Assembly (NCBI GenBank): GCA_030529305.1
Contig: JAUMXD010000024.1
Span: forward strand, 1 to 18,184
Origin: Allobrachymonas sp.
GTDB taxonomy: Bacteria > Pseudomonadota > Gammaproteobacteria > Burkholderiales > Burkholderiaceae
Reading direction: 5' to 3'
DNA length: 18,184 bases
The translations under genes were made by a program, and so were the position numbers. Positions 1 through 7,026 of this stretch are shown here, piece by piece (position 1 is the first letter of the stretch; each line of letters opens with the position of its first letter). The notes beneath the pieces were generated by a model. The model had not been told where the DNA came from. It made no database searches and saw only the letters and a program-made list of their open reading frames with translations.

Positions 1-1
1 C

Positions 2-532
2 GACAACTGGCGCAATAACCACGGCAATCTGCAGTGGAAAAACGGCACAAACGAACTGTGCTGGAGAAATAATTTCTGGACGCCCGCTACTGCAGCTCCT
101 GGCTGCGATGGCGCGATAGTGGCTCAGCCCGAAGCTCCCAAGCCTCAGCCTCGTCCCATGCCCCGCCAGCCCGTGGCCAGCAAAATCACTTACGCTGCTG
201 ACGCGTTCTTCGACTTTGACAAATCCGTGCTGAAGCCCGCTGGCCGCGCTTCTCTGGATGATCTGGTTGCCAAAATCCGAGGCATCAACGTGGAAACCAT
301 CATCAGCACTGGTCACACCGACTCCATCGGTACCGACGCTTACAACCAGCGCCTGTCGCTGCGTCGCGCCAACGCTGTGAAAGCCTACTTGGTTTCCAAA
401 GGCGTTCCTGCTGACCGTATCGTGGTTGAAGGCAAAGGCGAGAAGCAGCCTGTTGCCAGCAACTCCACACGCGAAGGCCGTGCCCAAAACCGTCGCGTAG
501 AAATCGAAGTGGTTGGTTCGCGTACGAACTAA
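2..532 (+). CDS. ompA: OmpA-family outer membrane protein, C-terminal part (5' end outside window)
   Basis: The frame is open from base 2, so the true start lies outside the window; 176 residues are visible. The first ~40 residues carry the NGTNELCW…WTPATAAPGCDGA segment I associate with OmpA porins of Comamonadaceae. A Pro-rich hinge follows (PEAPKPQPRPMPRQP), then a complete OmpA/MotB peptidoglycan-binding domain: FFDFDKSVLKP, then GHTDSIG, then NQRLSLRRANAV with the Asp and Arg that in this family contact meso-diaminopimelate, and the terminal GRAQNRRVEIEV. By family knowledge the missing N-terminal part forms the outer-membrane anchor and this part ties the outer membrane to peptidoglycan in the periplasm. 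A GTG at 119 lies inside the frame and is not the start. A strong terminator follows 24 bp after the stop, so transcription probably ends here. Confidence 0.93.
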   Translation, partial: DNWRNNHGNLQWKNGTNELCWRNNFWTPATAAPGCDGAIVAQPEAPKPQPRPMPRQPVASKITYAADAFFDFDKSVLKPAGRASLDDLVAKIRGINVETIISTGHTDSIGTDAYNQRLSLRRANAVKAYLVSKGVPADRIVVEGKGEKQPVASNSTREGRAQNRRVEIEVVGSRTN

Positions 533-555
533 TCCATCGGTTTTTATCGATCTGC

Positions 556-584
556 AAAAAAGCCCCGTTTACCGGGGCTTTTTT
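556..584 (+). terminator. Rho-independent terminator of ompA
   Basis: GCCCCG (562-567) pairs perfectly with CGGGGC (573-578) around a 5-base loop. An A-run precedes the stem and TTTTTT follows it. The A/T flanks make the structure potentially bidirectional, but the only gene ending beside it is ompA. Confidence 0.92.
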
Positions 585-840
585 GTTGTTTGCTTGCTCA
601 AATTGATGGATAAACGCAGGGAAAGAGGTGAGCGTTAAGTGGTGTTCCAGAAAAGCAGGCTCTTAGATTCCCGGAGGAGCGTTTGCACGCCATCTGACTA
701 TTTGGAAGCAGACACCTTAGCTGCGCTGATATGGTGAGCCGAAGTTGGTGAAAAGGTATTGGCTCGGGAAGATACGGTGCCAGAACAATGCTGCGTCATT
801 GCGACGAGCAGATAAGGATTGACTTCTGACAGATATGGAA
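585..840. other. Intergenic, no gene seen
   Basis: About 255 bp lie between the ompA terminator and the 3' end of the SRP RNA. Open frames here are short or antisense and have no recognisable protein or ribosome binding site. I see no clear hairpin with a T-run to end the leftward SRP RNA transcript. Confidence 0.5.
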
Positions 841-940
841 GGTGACGAGCCTTGACCCCGGCACTGGCTCCGCAGTTAGGGCTGCTTGGTTCCCCACCTG
901 ACCCGGTTGGCCGCTTCACCATGCGGGAAGGCCCGTCACC
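841..940 (-). ncRNA. ffs: Signal recognition particle RNA (4.5S RNA)
   Basis: Read on the minus strand this 100-nt segment folds end to end. GGTGACGGGCCTT (940-928) pairs with AAGGCTCGTCACC (853-841) through one G·U wobble. The apical part has the diagnostic SRP core: GTCAGG (5' side of the symmetric loop), TGG-GGAA-CCA hairpin with a GGAA tetraloop at 890-893, then AGCAGC on the 3' side (881-886). In the family this region binds the M domain of Ffh, and the RNA controls Ffh-FtsY interaction for co-translational membrane targeting. The length fits the short bacterial SRP RNA without an Alu domain. A TACAAT -10 element sits just upstream. Overlapping open frames are spurious. Exact ends are inferred from the terminal helix. 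Confidence 0.9.
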
Positions 941-944
941 GCGC

Positions 945-950
945 ATTGTA
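945..950 (-). promoter_or_regulatory. -10 element of the ffs promoter
   Basis: TACAAT on the minus strand ends 4 nt before the first base of the SRP RNA terminal helix, placing the transcription start at about 938-940. I do not find a good -35 at 16-18 bp. A second TATAAT on the same strand at 1018-1023 could serve a longer precursor but also lacks a good -35. Confidence 0.55.
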
Positions 951-1047
951 GGCGATAGTTGCCGGGAATTACGCATGTGCGCAGTTTGCGTGCATGTACG
1001 CGAAGCAATGCTTTTGCATTATATGGCGGCGAGTAGCGCTTTGAGGA

Positions 1048-2064
1048 TCAACCGCTTTGCGGCACCATGCACAGGGCTTGCGGGTTGACCAGGTTGACGG
1101 GGTGGCCGGCAGCAAAGGCCAGAATGCTGTCGAAAGCCTCGTTGAAATCGTGCTCGTAAGCTTCGAGCTCAACGTGCCCGATGTGTGGGGTGCACAGGCA
1201 ATTTTCCAGGCGCAGCAGAGTGTTGCCGGGCAAAACGGGTTCTGTTTCCAACACGTCAATGGCGGCCATGCCAGGTCGGCCGCGGTTCAGGGCGGTTACC
1301 AGCACATCGGTTTGCAGCAACTCAGCGTGGGCGGTGTTGATGAGCACGGCGGTGGGCTTCATCATGCTGAGATCAGCCAAGGTGATGATGCCGCGCGTTT
1401 CGGGCAAGAGTTGCAGATGCAGGCTCAGGAAGTCGCTTTCGCGAAACAGTTGCTCGCGATCGGCGGCAATGGCATAACCGGCATTGCTTGCCTGTTGCAG
1501 GGAGTGCTCGCTGCCCCAGACCAGCACATGCATGCCAAAGGCGCGGCCGTAGCTGGCCACCAATTGGCCGACGCGGCCAAAGCCCCACAGCCCCAGCGTT
1601 TTGCCGTGCAGGCGGGTGCCCAGGCCGAAGTTCGGCGGCATGGACAAAGCCTTGAGGCCCGATTGTTGCCACACGCCGTGCCGCAGATTGGCGATGTATT
1701 GCGGCAAGCGGCGGCTGGCCGCCATGAGCAGGGCCCAGGTGAGTTCGGCCGTGGCAACCGGCGATTTGCTGCCGGCAACGACAGCGATGCGGTGATCGGT
1801 ACAGGCCGCGACGTCGATGTGATCGCTGCTGGGGCCGGTGTGCACAATCAGTTTGAGGCGTGGCAGCTTTTCGATCAGTTGGCGCGAGATGCTGGTGCGT
1901 GCGCGGATCAGCACGATGATGTCGGCCTCGCGCAGGCGCACAGAGAGTTGACCCACGCCTTTGATGGTGTTGGTATACACCTTGGCCTGAAAAGCATCAA
2001 GCTTGCTGGCGCAGGGAAGTTTGCGCACGGCGTCCTGATAATCGTCAAGGATTACGACATTCAT
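1048..2064 (-). CDS. D-2-hydroxyacid dehydrogenase family protein (catalytic Arg replaced by His)
   Basis: Cytoplasmic NAD(P)-dependent oxidoreductase family that interconverts 2-oxo acids and D-2-hydroxy acids; the substrate is not predictable. Numbered from the chosen start, 338 residues, normal family length. The Rossmann fold shows WGFGRVG (GxGxxG at about 161-166). The catalytic pair is present: Glu275 in DVLETEP and His294 in CTPHIGH. The third conserved residue, the Arg of the NTSRAEL-type motif that binds the substrate carboxylate, is His246 here (NTAHAELL; codon CAC at 1327-1329). I chose the ATG at 2064 because MNVVILDDYQDA is the usual family beginning; in-frame ATGs at 2067, 2082 and 2085 are possible. 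No start has a clear Shine-Dalgarno. The gene stands alone, reading toward ffs. Confidence 0.88.
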   Translation of the reverse strand: MNVVILDDYQDAVRKLPCASKLDAFQAKVYTNTIKGVGQLSVRLREADIIVLIRARTSISRQLIEKLPRLKLIVHTGPSSDHIDVAACTDHRIAVVAGSKSPVATAELTWALLMAASRRLPQYIANLRHGVWQQSGLKALSMPPNFGLGTRLHGKTLGLWGFGRVGQLVASYGRAFGMHVLVWGSEHSLQQASNAGYAIAADREQLFRESDFLSLHLQLLPETRGIITLADLSMMKPTAVLINTAHAELLQTDVLVTALNRGRPGMAAIDVLETEPVLPGNTLLRLENCLCTPHIGHVELEAYEHDFNEAFDSILAFAAGHPVNLVNPQALCMVPQSG

Positions 2065-2446
2065 CATGGCTGCATTGTGCATCATCTGATGGATGTCGAA
2101 CTGTTTTAGTGCATTCTTTTTTCTTGCAAAAGCCTTGCAGGATGCGGCTTGCGGCGGGATGTGGGAATGTTGAACGGCGGGATGGTTTGATTTTTCAAAC
2201 CGACTTCAAGACTTTGATTCATGGCGTTTAACTGCCTCGTCAATGCGTGCACAAGGGGTGAGAAGGCAGAGGCATTTGTCTTGGATTTTGAGTGACTGAG
2301 CTGCTCTTGCGCTATCAATGAGTGGGAGTGGGCATTGGCTGATGTAGATTGTTGCCGGAGTGTTTTGCTGTGATGATCAAGGGCTATTCGCTCAGCGGTG
2401 CACCTATTTGGTGCGACATCAATCGGTGGTGGTTCGAGGCACAAGC
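2065..2446. other. Intergenic, no gene seen
   Basis: About 380 bp upstream of the dehydrogenase. Short open frames exist on both strands but none shows a recognisable family, a ribosome binding site or a clear third-position G/C bias. It should contain the dehydrogenase promoter, but I cannot pick out a convincing -35/-10 pair. Confidence 0.4.
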
Positions 2447-2638
2447 TCAGTTGGGCAGAGCCTCGCTGCTAGCGTGCTTGGAGGCTTTGTAGGCTTGCGT
2501 TTCATCAAGCAGGATGGCCATGGGCACAAAGCGCTGTTGGGCGCGGCGCATGCTGCATGCGCTCCAGATCATTTGATCACTGTTGAATGTGCGCAGCAAG
2601 CGGGGCCAGATACGGGGCATGAGTCGTGGTGTGTTCAT
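2447..2638 (-). CDS. Small hypothetical protein downstream of lexA
   Basis: A 63-residue frame begins MNTPRLMPRIWPRLL and ends at a TGA 78 bp beyond the lexA stop on the same strand. I do not recognise the protein. It is basic, has no membrane segment or signal peptide, and contains a MRRAQQRFVPMAILLDETQAY stretch. Support for coding is indirect: about 71% of codons end in G or C, like the sure genes here, and the amino-acid mix is ordinary. Against it, there is no visible Shine-Dalgarno. An ATG 15 codons upstream (2683) would give 78 residues, but the added residues look unlike the start of a gene. If real, it is probably co-transcribed with lexA. Confidence 0.42.
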   Translation of the reverse strand: MNTPRLMPRIWPRLLRTFNSDQMIWSACSMRRAQQRFVPMAILLDETQAYKASKHASSEALPN

Positions 2639-2715
2639 GATGCGGGAATGATTGAAAAACAAAGTGGAAAGCGGTGTCGCCAATCAAATAGCGGGCGCAC
2701 AAATGAAAAGGCGGT

Positions 2716-3372
2716 TTACATCAGTACGCTGTTGCGGATCAGGCCCACGGCCAGCCCTTCAATGGCAAAAGGGTCGCCCGGTTGAACCACGATGGTGGGG
2801 TAGTCTGGATTTTCGGCGTGCAGCTCAATGTGCGAAGGCAGGCGCTGGTAGCGTTTGACCGTGACTTCTTCCCCCAGCCGCGCCACCACAATCTGGCCGT
2901 TTCGCACGTCTTGCGTGGCTTGCACGGCGAGCAAATCACCATCGAGAATGCCCACATCGCGCATCGACATGCCGCGCACTTTGAGCAGGTAGTCTGGCTT
3001 GCGGGCAAACAGCGTGGGGGCAACGTGGTAGGTGGTGTCCACATGCTCTTGCGCGAGGATGGGCGAACCCGCCGCTACACGGCCGATCAGGGGCAGGGCC
3101 AGTTGGGCGAAAGCATCCAGTGTCATCTGCTGCAAGCCACTGCTGGGTGCAGCCGCTTGTTTGAGGCGAATGCCGCGCGAGGTGCCGCTGACCAGTTCAA
3201 TCACGCCTTTGCGCGCCAGTGCTTTCAGGTGCTCTTCGGCGGCATTGGCTGAGCGAAAGCCCAATTCAGCTGCGATTTCCGCACGTGTGGGCGGCGCGCC
3301 CGTGGTGCTGATGGCGTGCTGAATCAGCTCAAGAATCTGTTGCTGGCGGGCGGTGAGTTTGGTGGTGCTCAT
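2716..3372 (-). CDS. lexA: LexA repressor / self-cleaving peptidase (S24 family)
   Basis: Master repressor of the SOS response. It binds operators as a dimer and cleaves itself when stimulated by RecA-ssDNA filaments. The 218 residues contain everything expected: an N-terminal winged helix (about 1-70, with [12 protein letters not shown] and [24 protein letters not shown]), the Ala101-Gly102 cleavage site in GRVAAGSP, the nucleophile Ser136 in RGMSM, and the general base Lys173 in EVTVKRY. The slightly long linker, with an insertion around 72-92, is common in betaproteobacterial LexA. The ATG at 3372 is the natural start ([11 protein letters not shown]); the Shine-Dalgarno is weak. Two adjacent CTG-N10-CAG boxes lie 54-88 bp upstream, indicating autoregulation. 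Confidence 0.97.
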   Translation of the reverse strand: MSTTKLTARQQQILELIQHAISTTGAPPTRAEIAAELGFRSANAAEEHLKALARKGVIELVSGTSRGIRLKQAAAPSSGLQQMTLDAFAQLALPLIGRVAAGSPILAQEHVDTTYHVAPTLFARKPDYLLKVRGMSMRDVGILDGDLLAVQATQDVRNGQIVVARLGEEVTVKRYQRLPSHIELHAENPDYPTIVVQPGDPFAIEGLAVGLIRNSVLM

Positions 3373-3425
3373 GGTTCAATACGCTTTCTTCGCGTGGCTT
3401 GTGCAGCCAACTGCGATCAGAATAT

Positions 3426-3441
3426 CTGGCTATTCATCCAG
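3426..3441. promoter_or_regulatory. LexA operator (SOS box), proximal to lexA
   Basis: CTGGCTATTCATCCAG matches the LexA operator core CTG-N10-CAG, with CTGG/CCAG symmetry. It is the nearer of two boxes upstream of lexA, in the lexA/asparaginase divergent region. Confidence 0.8.
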
Positions 3442-3444
3442 TAT

Positions 3445-3460
3445 CTGTATTTTTAACCAG
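3445..3460. promoter_or_regulatory. LexA operator (SOS box), distal to lexA
   Basis: CTGTATTTTTAACCAG has CTGT at one end, an AT-rich centre and CAG at the other, close to the CTGTatatatatACAG consensus. It is separated by 3 bp from the first box, so the centres are 19 bp apart. It ends 31 bp before the asparaginase start codon and could also affect that gene. Confidence 0.85.
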
Positions 3461-3491
3461 TTTTTTGGTTTTTGCAAGGGGCAGGGCAAAA

Positions 3492-4529
3492 ATGGCAAAG
3501 ATTGTGGTTTTGGCAACGGGTGGCACCATTGCCGGGCAAGCCGCGCACGCGGGCGAAGGCGTGGCCTACCAAGCTGCGCAGCTGAAGGTGGAAGACTTGC
3601 TGCAACACATTGCGGGCTTGCCAGAGCTGTTGGGTAGCGATACCTTGTTGGGCGAGCAAGTGGCGCAGCTCAACAGCAAGGACATGGACTTTGCCACCTG
3701 GCAAAGCTTGGTGCAGCGCTGTGCGCACTGGCTGGCGCAGCCCGATGTGCGGGCGCTGGTGGTGACGCATGGCACCGATACGCTGGAAGAAACCGCCTTC
3801 TTCTTGCAACAGGCGCTGGCTGTCGCGCCCGATGCAGCCACGTGGCGGCACAAGCCGCTGGTGCTGACTTGCGCTATGCGCCCCGCCACAGCCCGCTTGA
3901 GCGACGGCCCGCAAAACATGGCCGATGCCGTGGCGCTGGCGCGCAATGTCCATGCCCAAGGTGTGCTGGTGATGGTGGCGGGCCAAGTGCATGCGGCTGA
4001 TGCGGTGCAAAAAATCCACCCCTATCGGCTAGACGCATTCAGTAGCGGCGATGCTGGCCCGCTGGCCTATGTGGAAGAAGGGCGCGTGCGCTGGCTGCGG
4101 CAGCCGCCCGCTTGGCCGCAAGCTGATACCGATACAGGCGCTGCGCTGTGGCAAGCGCTGCAAAACGTGCCGCCTGCCCAATGGCCGTGGGTAGAGGTGC
4201 TGCACAGCCACGCAGGCGCAGATGCCCGCGCCCTGCAAGCCTTGGTGCAGGCTGGTGTGCAAGGCGTGGTGCTGGCCGCCACGGGCAATGCCACTTTGCA
4301 CTGTGCTTTGGAACAGGCCGCGCAGCAACTGGCTGCCCAAGGCGTGGCCGTGGTGCAAGCGCCGCGTTGCAGTGCCAGCGCGGTGGTGCGCAGTGTGGAT
4401 TCAATCGACGTTGTGCCTTTGGCCTGGCATGCCAGCTGCGGGGTTGATGGTGACGAGAGGGCAACGGTGCTGCCCGTGAGCAAAGCGCGCGTGCAATTGT
4501 TGTTGAAGCTGCTGGCGAGCAAGGCGTAG
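3492..4529 (+). CDS. L-asparaginase (type I/II, Ntn-unrelated Thr-nucleophile family)
   Basis: Hydrolyses L-asparagine to aspartate and ammonia. The 345 residues match family length. Visible catalytic elements are Thr12 in ATGGTIAG (primary nucleophile), Thr95-Asp96 and the surrounding THGTDT (92-97), and Lys174 in AVQK, aligned by me with Lys162 of E. coli AnsB. The substrate loop reads NSKDM (61-65), with Lys where E. coli AnsB has Gln. AMRPATARLSDGPQN (128-142) is the conserved AMRPxT…DGPxN segment. There is no signal peptide, so I expect a cytoplasmic enzyme. The ATG at 3492 is preferred over an upstream in-frame start at 3399 because MAKIVVLATGGT is the usual beginning and AAGGGGCAGGG precedes it; the 3399 start would run through both SOS boxes. 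Divergent from lexA. Confidence 0.93.
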   Translation: MAKIVVLATGGTIAGQAAHAGEGVAYQAAQLKVEDLLQHIAGLPELLGSDTLLGEQVAQLNSKDMDFATWQSLVQRCAHWLAQPDVRALVVTHGTDTLEETAFFLQQALAVAPDAATWRHKPLVLTCAMRPATARLSDGPQNMADAVALARNVHAQGVLVMVAGQVHAADAVQKIHPYRLDAFSSGDAGPLAYVEEGRVRWLRQPPAWPQADTDTGAALWQALQNVPPAQWPWVEVLHSHAGADARALQALVQAGVQGVVLAATGNATLHCALEQAAQQLAAQGVAVVQAPRCSASAVVRSVDSIDVVPLAWHASCGVDGDERATVLPVSKARVQLLLKLLASKA

Positions 4530-5163
4530 CGTGTGCGCTTTGATGGGCGCAGGATACTGCGCTGCTCGAGGGTCAAAGAAGCCAAGCAGCCTACGCAAGC
4601 CGTGGTTTGCTGGATGTGTGGTCGAGCTGGCGTGCCTACTGTTTGGCGGCCCTATTGCTTGAATGATTAGGTATGCCAGCACCACTGAAGTGACACATGC
4701 AAGCGAGGCGGGCTGGCGCATATGGCCTGCTCGTGACTTTCACACTCTGATTGCGTTTGATCGAAAGAAGTGTTTGTCGTAGCGGCTCTTGGCTCTTTCT
4801 TGTTTAAGCGGCTGATTGCAAGCCAATTCACGCAAAGCGCCTCTGCGATTTGGCGCGTAGCTTGCGTGGGTCTTGTCAAATTCTTCGGGGCGTTGCAGTA
4901 GCCGCTCGGCAGAATCGCTGGCACTCCAATTCAAATGCAACTTAAACCCAAAGTGCCTATCAACAAGCCCGATTAACAGGCGCTCACCGGGCCATGCGCT
5001 GGCACAATGCGGCCTACTTGTTGGGCTGCGCAACTGGTGTGGTGGCGAGTGGCGCAAGCCAGCTTTTCTCAGCCTTTCTTTTTCATCCGTTTTTTTTAAT
5101 CATTTCTGCCGCTTTATCAGGCGCAGGTCATGGGCCTTCGTCTGTATCGCGCACAGGTGTCGC
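4530..5163. other. Long gap; possible unrecognised minus-strand frame at 4740-5057
   Basis: About 630 bp without a convincing gene. A minus-strand open frame at 4740-5057 (105 codons) contains a stretch that looks protein-like (GERLLIGLVDRHFGFKL, then ASYAPNRRGALRELA). However, I do not recognise it, its third-position G/C is only about 58%, and it has no clear ribosome binding site. It may be a gene remnant. I see no terminator after the asparaginase. The 60 bp at about 5063-5120 are T-rich and probably hold the promoter of the next gene. Confidence 0.35.
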
Positions 5164-5937
5164 ATGTTTGATATTCCCCATTTTTTCGGCATTGGCCTGC
5201 ACGTCATCGTGGCAGCGTTTTTTGCTATCCATGCCGTGCGCCGTGGGCGCGAGTTGTACTGGCTGCTGATTCTGTTCATGTTCCCTTTGCTGGGTAGCGT
5301 GGTGTATTTCTTTGCCATCTATCTGCCCGAATCGCGCCTTGAAAACAAGGTGGGCAAAGTCGCCAGCGTGGCCATGCAAACACTGGACCCCGGCAAGGCC
5401 CTGCGCGAGGCGCAAAAAGCCTACGAACTCACGCCCACGGCGCAAAACCGCATGCGCCTGGCGCAGTGCTTGCTCGATGCCGATCAACCCGGCGCAGCTG
5501 CCGAGCATTACGAGGCCTGCTTGCAAGGCCCCTTCGCGTCTGACCCCGAAATTCGCCTCGGTGCGGCGCAAGCCCGCCTGGCCAACAAGCAAGCCGCGGC
5601 TGCGCAAGAGCTGTTGCTCAACATCCGCGCGCAAGATCCGCAATTCCGCTCCGAAGCCGTCACGCTTGCTCTGGCACAAACCCACGCCGAGTTGGGGCAA
5701 GCTGCGCAGGCTCAGGCGCTGTTTGAAGAGGCCGTGCAGCGCTTTGGCTCATTCGAGGCACACGCCGAATACGCCATCTGGGCGGCGCAAAGCGGCCATC
5801 TGGACGTGGCCCGCGCGCAGCAGGCTGAGCTGCAAACCATCATGCAGCATTGGAAAAACAATCGCCACGCCAAGGCGCTGAACAAGCAACTGCTCAAACG
5901 GCTGGATGCGGCGCTGGGCAAAGCGGGTCTTAAATAA
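5164..5937 (+). CDS. Membrane-anchored tetratricopeptide repeat protein
   Basis: The product is 257 residues. Two N-terminal hydrophobic segments (about 7-24 and 31-51, the second reading LYWLLILFMFPLLGSVVYF) resemble the short membrane module found at the N-terminus of cardiolipin synthases (PLDc_N-like). Helical TPR-like repeats then fill residues 70-257, rich in Ala, Leu and Gln, with recurring patterns such as NRMRLAQCLLDADQPGAAAEHYEACL. By family the repeats mediate protein contacts; the partner is unknown. I start at the ATG of MFDIPHFFGIGLHV, preceded by ACAGGTG; the frame stays open 97 codons upstream but that part is low in coding character. I recall similar proteins of the same length in Comamonadaceae, with no assigned function. 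It stands alone between two gaps. Confidence 0.83.
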   Translation: MFDIPHFFGIGLHVIVAAFFAIHAVRRGRELYWLLILFMFPLLGSVVYFFAIYLPESRLENKVGKVASVAMQTLDPGKALREAQKAYELTPTAQNRMRLAQCLLDADQPGAAAEHYEACLQGPFASDPEIRLGAAQARLANKQAAAAQELLLNIRAQDPQFRSEAVTLALAQTHAELGQAAQAQALFEEAVQRFGSFEAHAEYAIWAAQSGHLDVARAQQAELQTIMQHWKNNRHAKALNKQLLKRLDAALGKAGLK

Positions 5938-6261
5938 CAAAGCCCATGTGCCAAGCGCCTGCTGGGCAGCAATTTGCGAGGTTTGGGTGAGCAGCAGCCG
6001 GCGCAATCGTCTGCTCAACCGCGCTTGTTCAATCGCCAGGCAAAAGGCGCAGAGCACAGGCCATGACGTGCCATCCACATCTGCGCAATTGATGCACGTC
6101 ATGAAGCCAGTATTGCCGCAAGATGCCAAGGGCACAGGCTTGGGCTACCAAGCAAATCAAAAGCGGCAGCAAGCGCCGTTTTGCCGAAAGATGCAGGCTT
6201 TAGGCAAACACATGTGATGGCTGCATGTGTTTGACTTGAGCAACTTCATGGGGGCAAGCAC
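5938..6261. other. Intergenic with a 10-bp perfect inverted repeat
   Basis: No convincing gene in 324 bp. Minus-strand frames here run antisense into the TPR gene and look like shadows. The notable element is the inverted repeat at 6205-6233, listed separately, shortly before the next start codon. Confidence 0.5.
6205..6233. repeat. Inverted repeat CAAACACATG / CATGTGTTTG
   Basis: A perfect 10-bp inverted repeat (6205-6214 and 6224-6233) with a 9-base spacer lies 28 bp upstream of the ATG at 6262. No T-run follows, so it does not look like an intrinsic terminator. Its position suggests an operator or an mRNA leader hairpin for the two-gene unit that follows. This is inference. Confidence 0.6.
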
Positions 6262-7026
6262 ATGCATCTTGAAAAATGGTATGCCGATTGGGTGGATCAC
6301 TTCGGCCAGCCGCACATCCTGTATCTGGCGCGGCTGCGCGTGGGCCCGGTGTCGCTGCGCTACAGCGCCAGGCTGGGGCAGCAGCGGCAGGTACGTGCGC
6401 GCATGCTCTGGCGCGACAAGCACATGTCGCTGCCACGTGTGGATGCGCAAGCCGTGCACTGGCCAGTGGTGGCGGGCCACGGCCCTCTGCAATGGTGCGC
6501 GGCTGATCGGCCTGGCCCGCATGTTTTGTGGCAGCAGCGAGCCGGCCGCGTGGTGTGGGAACCTGTTGTTTGCAACGGCTGGGTGCACGCGCAAAACGGC
6601 CAATGCCTTGGCCGGGGGTATGTGGAGCGCCTGGTGCTGGATGTGGCGCCGTGGAAGCTGGGCCTGCGCACACTCAAGTGGGGCCGTTTTTGTGGCGCAC
6701 GCCATAGCCTGATCTGGATTGAATGGCAGGGCAGCCACCCCGTGCAGCTGGCTTTGCTGGATGGTTGCGACGAGGCATTGCACAGCGTAGATCGCTTGCA
6801 GGTATGCACCGCAACCGCACGGTTGGAAATGCGCGCCGTGCAGCCCATCGTGCACGAGTCGCTGGGCACGGGTGCCTTGCAACAACTGGGCGGCTTGCGC
6901 CGTTTGGCAAGGCCGGATTTTTTGCAAGGCGTGGAAAGCAAATGGATGGCCCAAGCCCAGTTGCACATGCATGGGCAAGTGGCCGATAGCGGCCATGTGA
7001 TTTACGAAGAGGTGCAGTGGCCATGA
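6262..7026 (+). CDS. Uncharacterised protein, partner of the three-domain membrane protein
   Basis: The product is 254 residues, soluble, with no signal peptide or membrane helix. It is rich in Trp, Arg, His and Gln and shows an alternating, beta-strand-like pattern throughout. The most distinctive block is GRGYVERLVLDVAPW at 117-131, continuing to LKWGRFCGARHSLIWIEWQG (138-157). This recalls the lipocalin-like beta-barrel proteins of the CrtC/AttH (carotenoid 1,2-hydratase-like) group, but I cannot confirm that by eye. GGGGG at 6250-6254 is an adequate ribosome binding site for the ATG at 6262. The stop codon overlaps the next gene's start as ATGA, so the two are translationally coupled and probably act in one process. 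The lipid-linked domains of the neighbour hint at a hydrophobic substrate. Confidence 0.75.
   Translation: MHLEKWYADWVDHFGQPHILYLARLRVGPVSLRYSARLGQQRQVRARMLWRDKHMSLPRVDAQAVHWPVVAGHGPLQWCAADRPGPHVLWQQRAGRVVWEPVVCNGWVHAQNGQCLGRGYVERLVLDVAPWKLGLRTLKWGRFCGARHSLIWIEWQGSHPVQLALLDGCDEALHSVDRLQVCTATARLEMRAVQPIVHESLGTGALQQLGGLRRLARPDFLQGVESKWMAQAQLHMHGQVADSGHVIYEEVQWP

Noticed and set aside
1007..1024. AATGC-AAAA-GCATT hairpin as a terminator for the dehydrogenase gene
   Set aside because: The stem is weak and AT-rich with no T-run after it on the minus strand; it overlaps a possible TATAAT instead.
1057..2109. 350-codon plus-strand frame opposite the D-2-hydroxyacid dehydrogenase
   Set aside because: The opposite strand has clear Rossmann and catalytic motifs; this frame has none.
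6157..6996. 279-codon minus-strand frame opposite the cassette's first gene
   Set aside because: It has no motif or ribosome binding site. The sense frame has a ribosome binding site, the ATGA coupling to the next gene and a structured composition.
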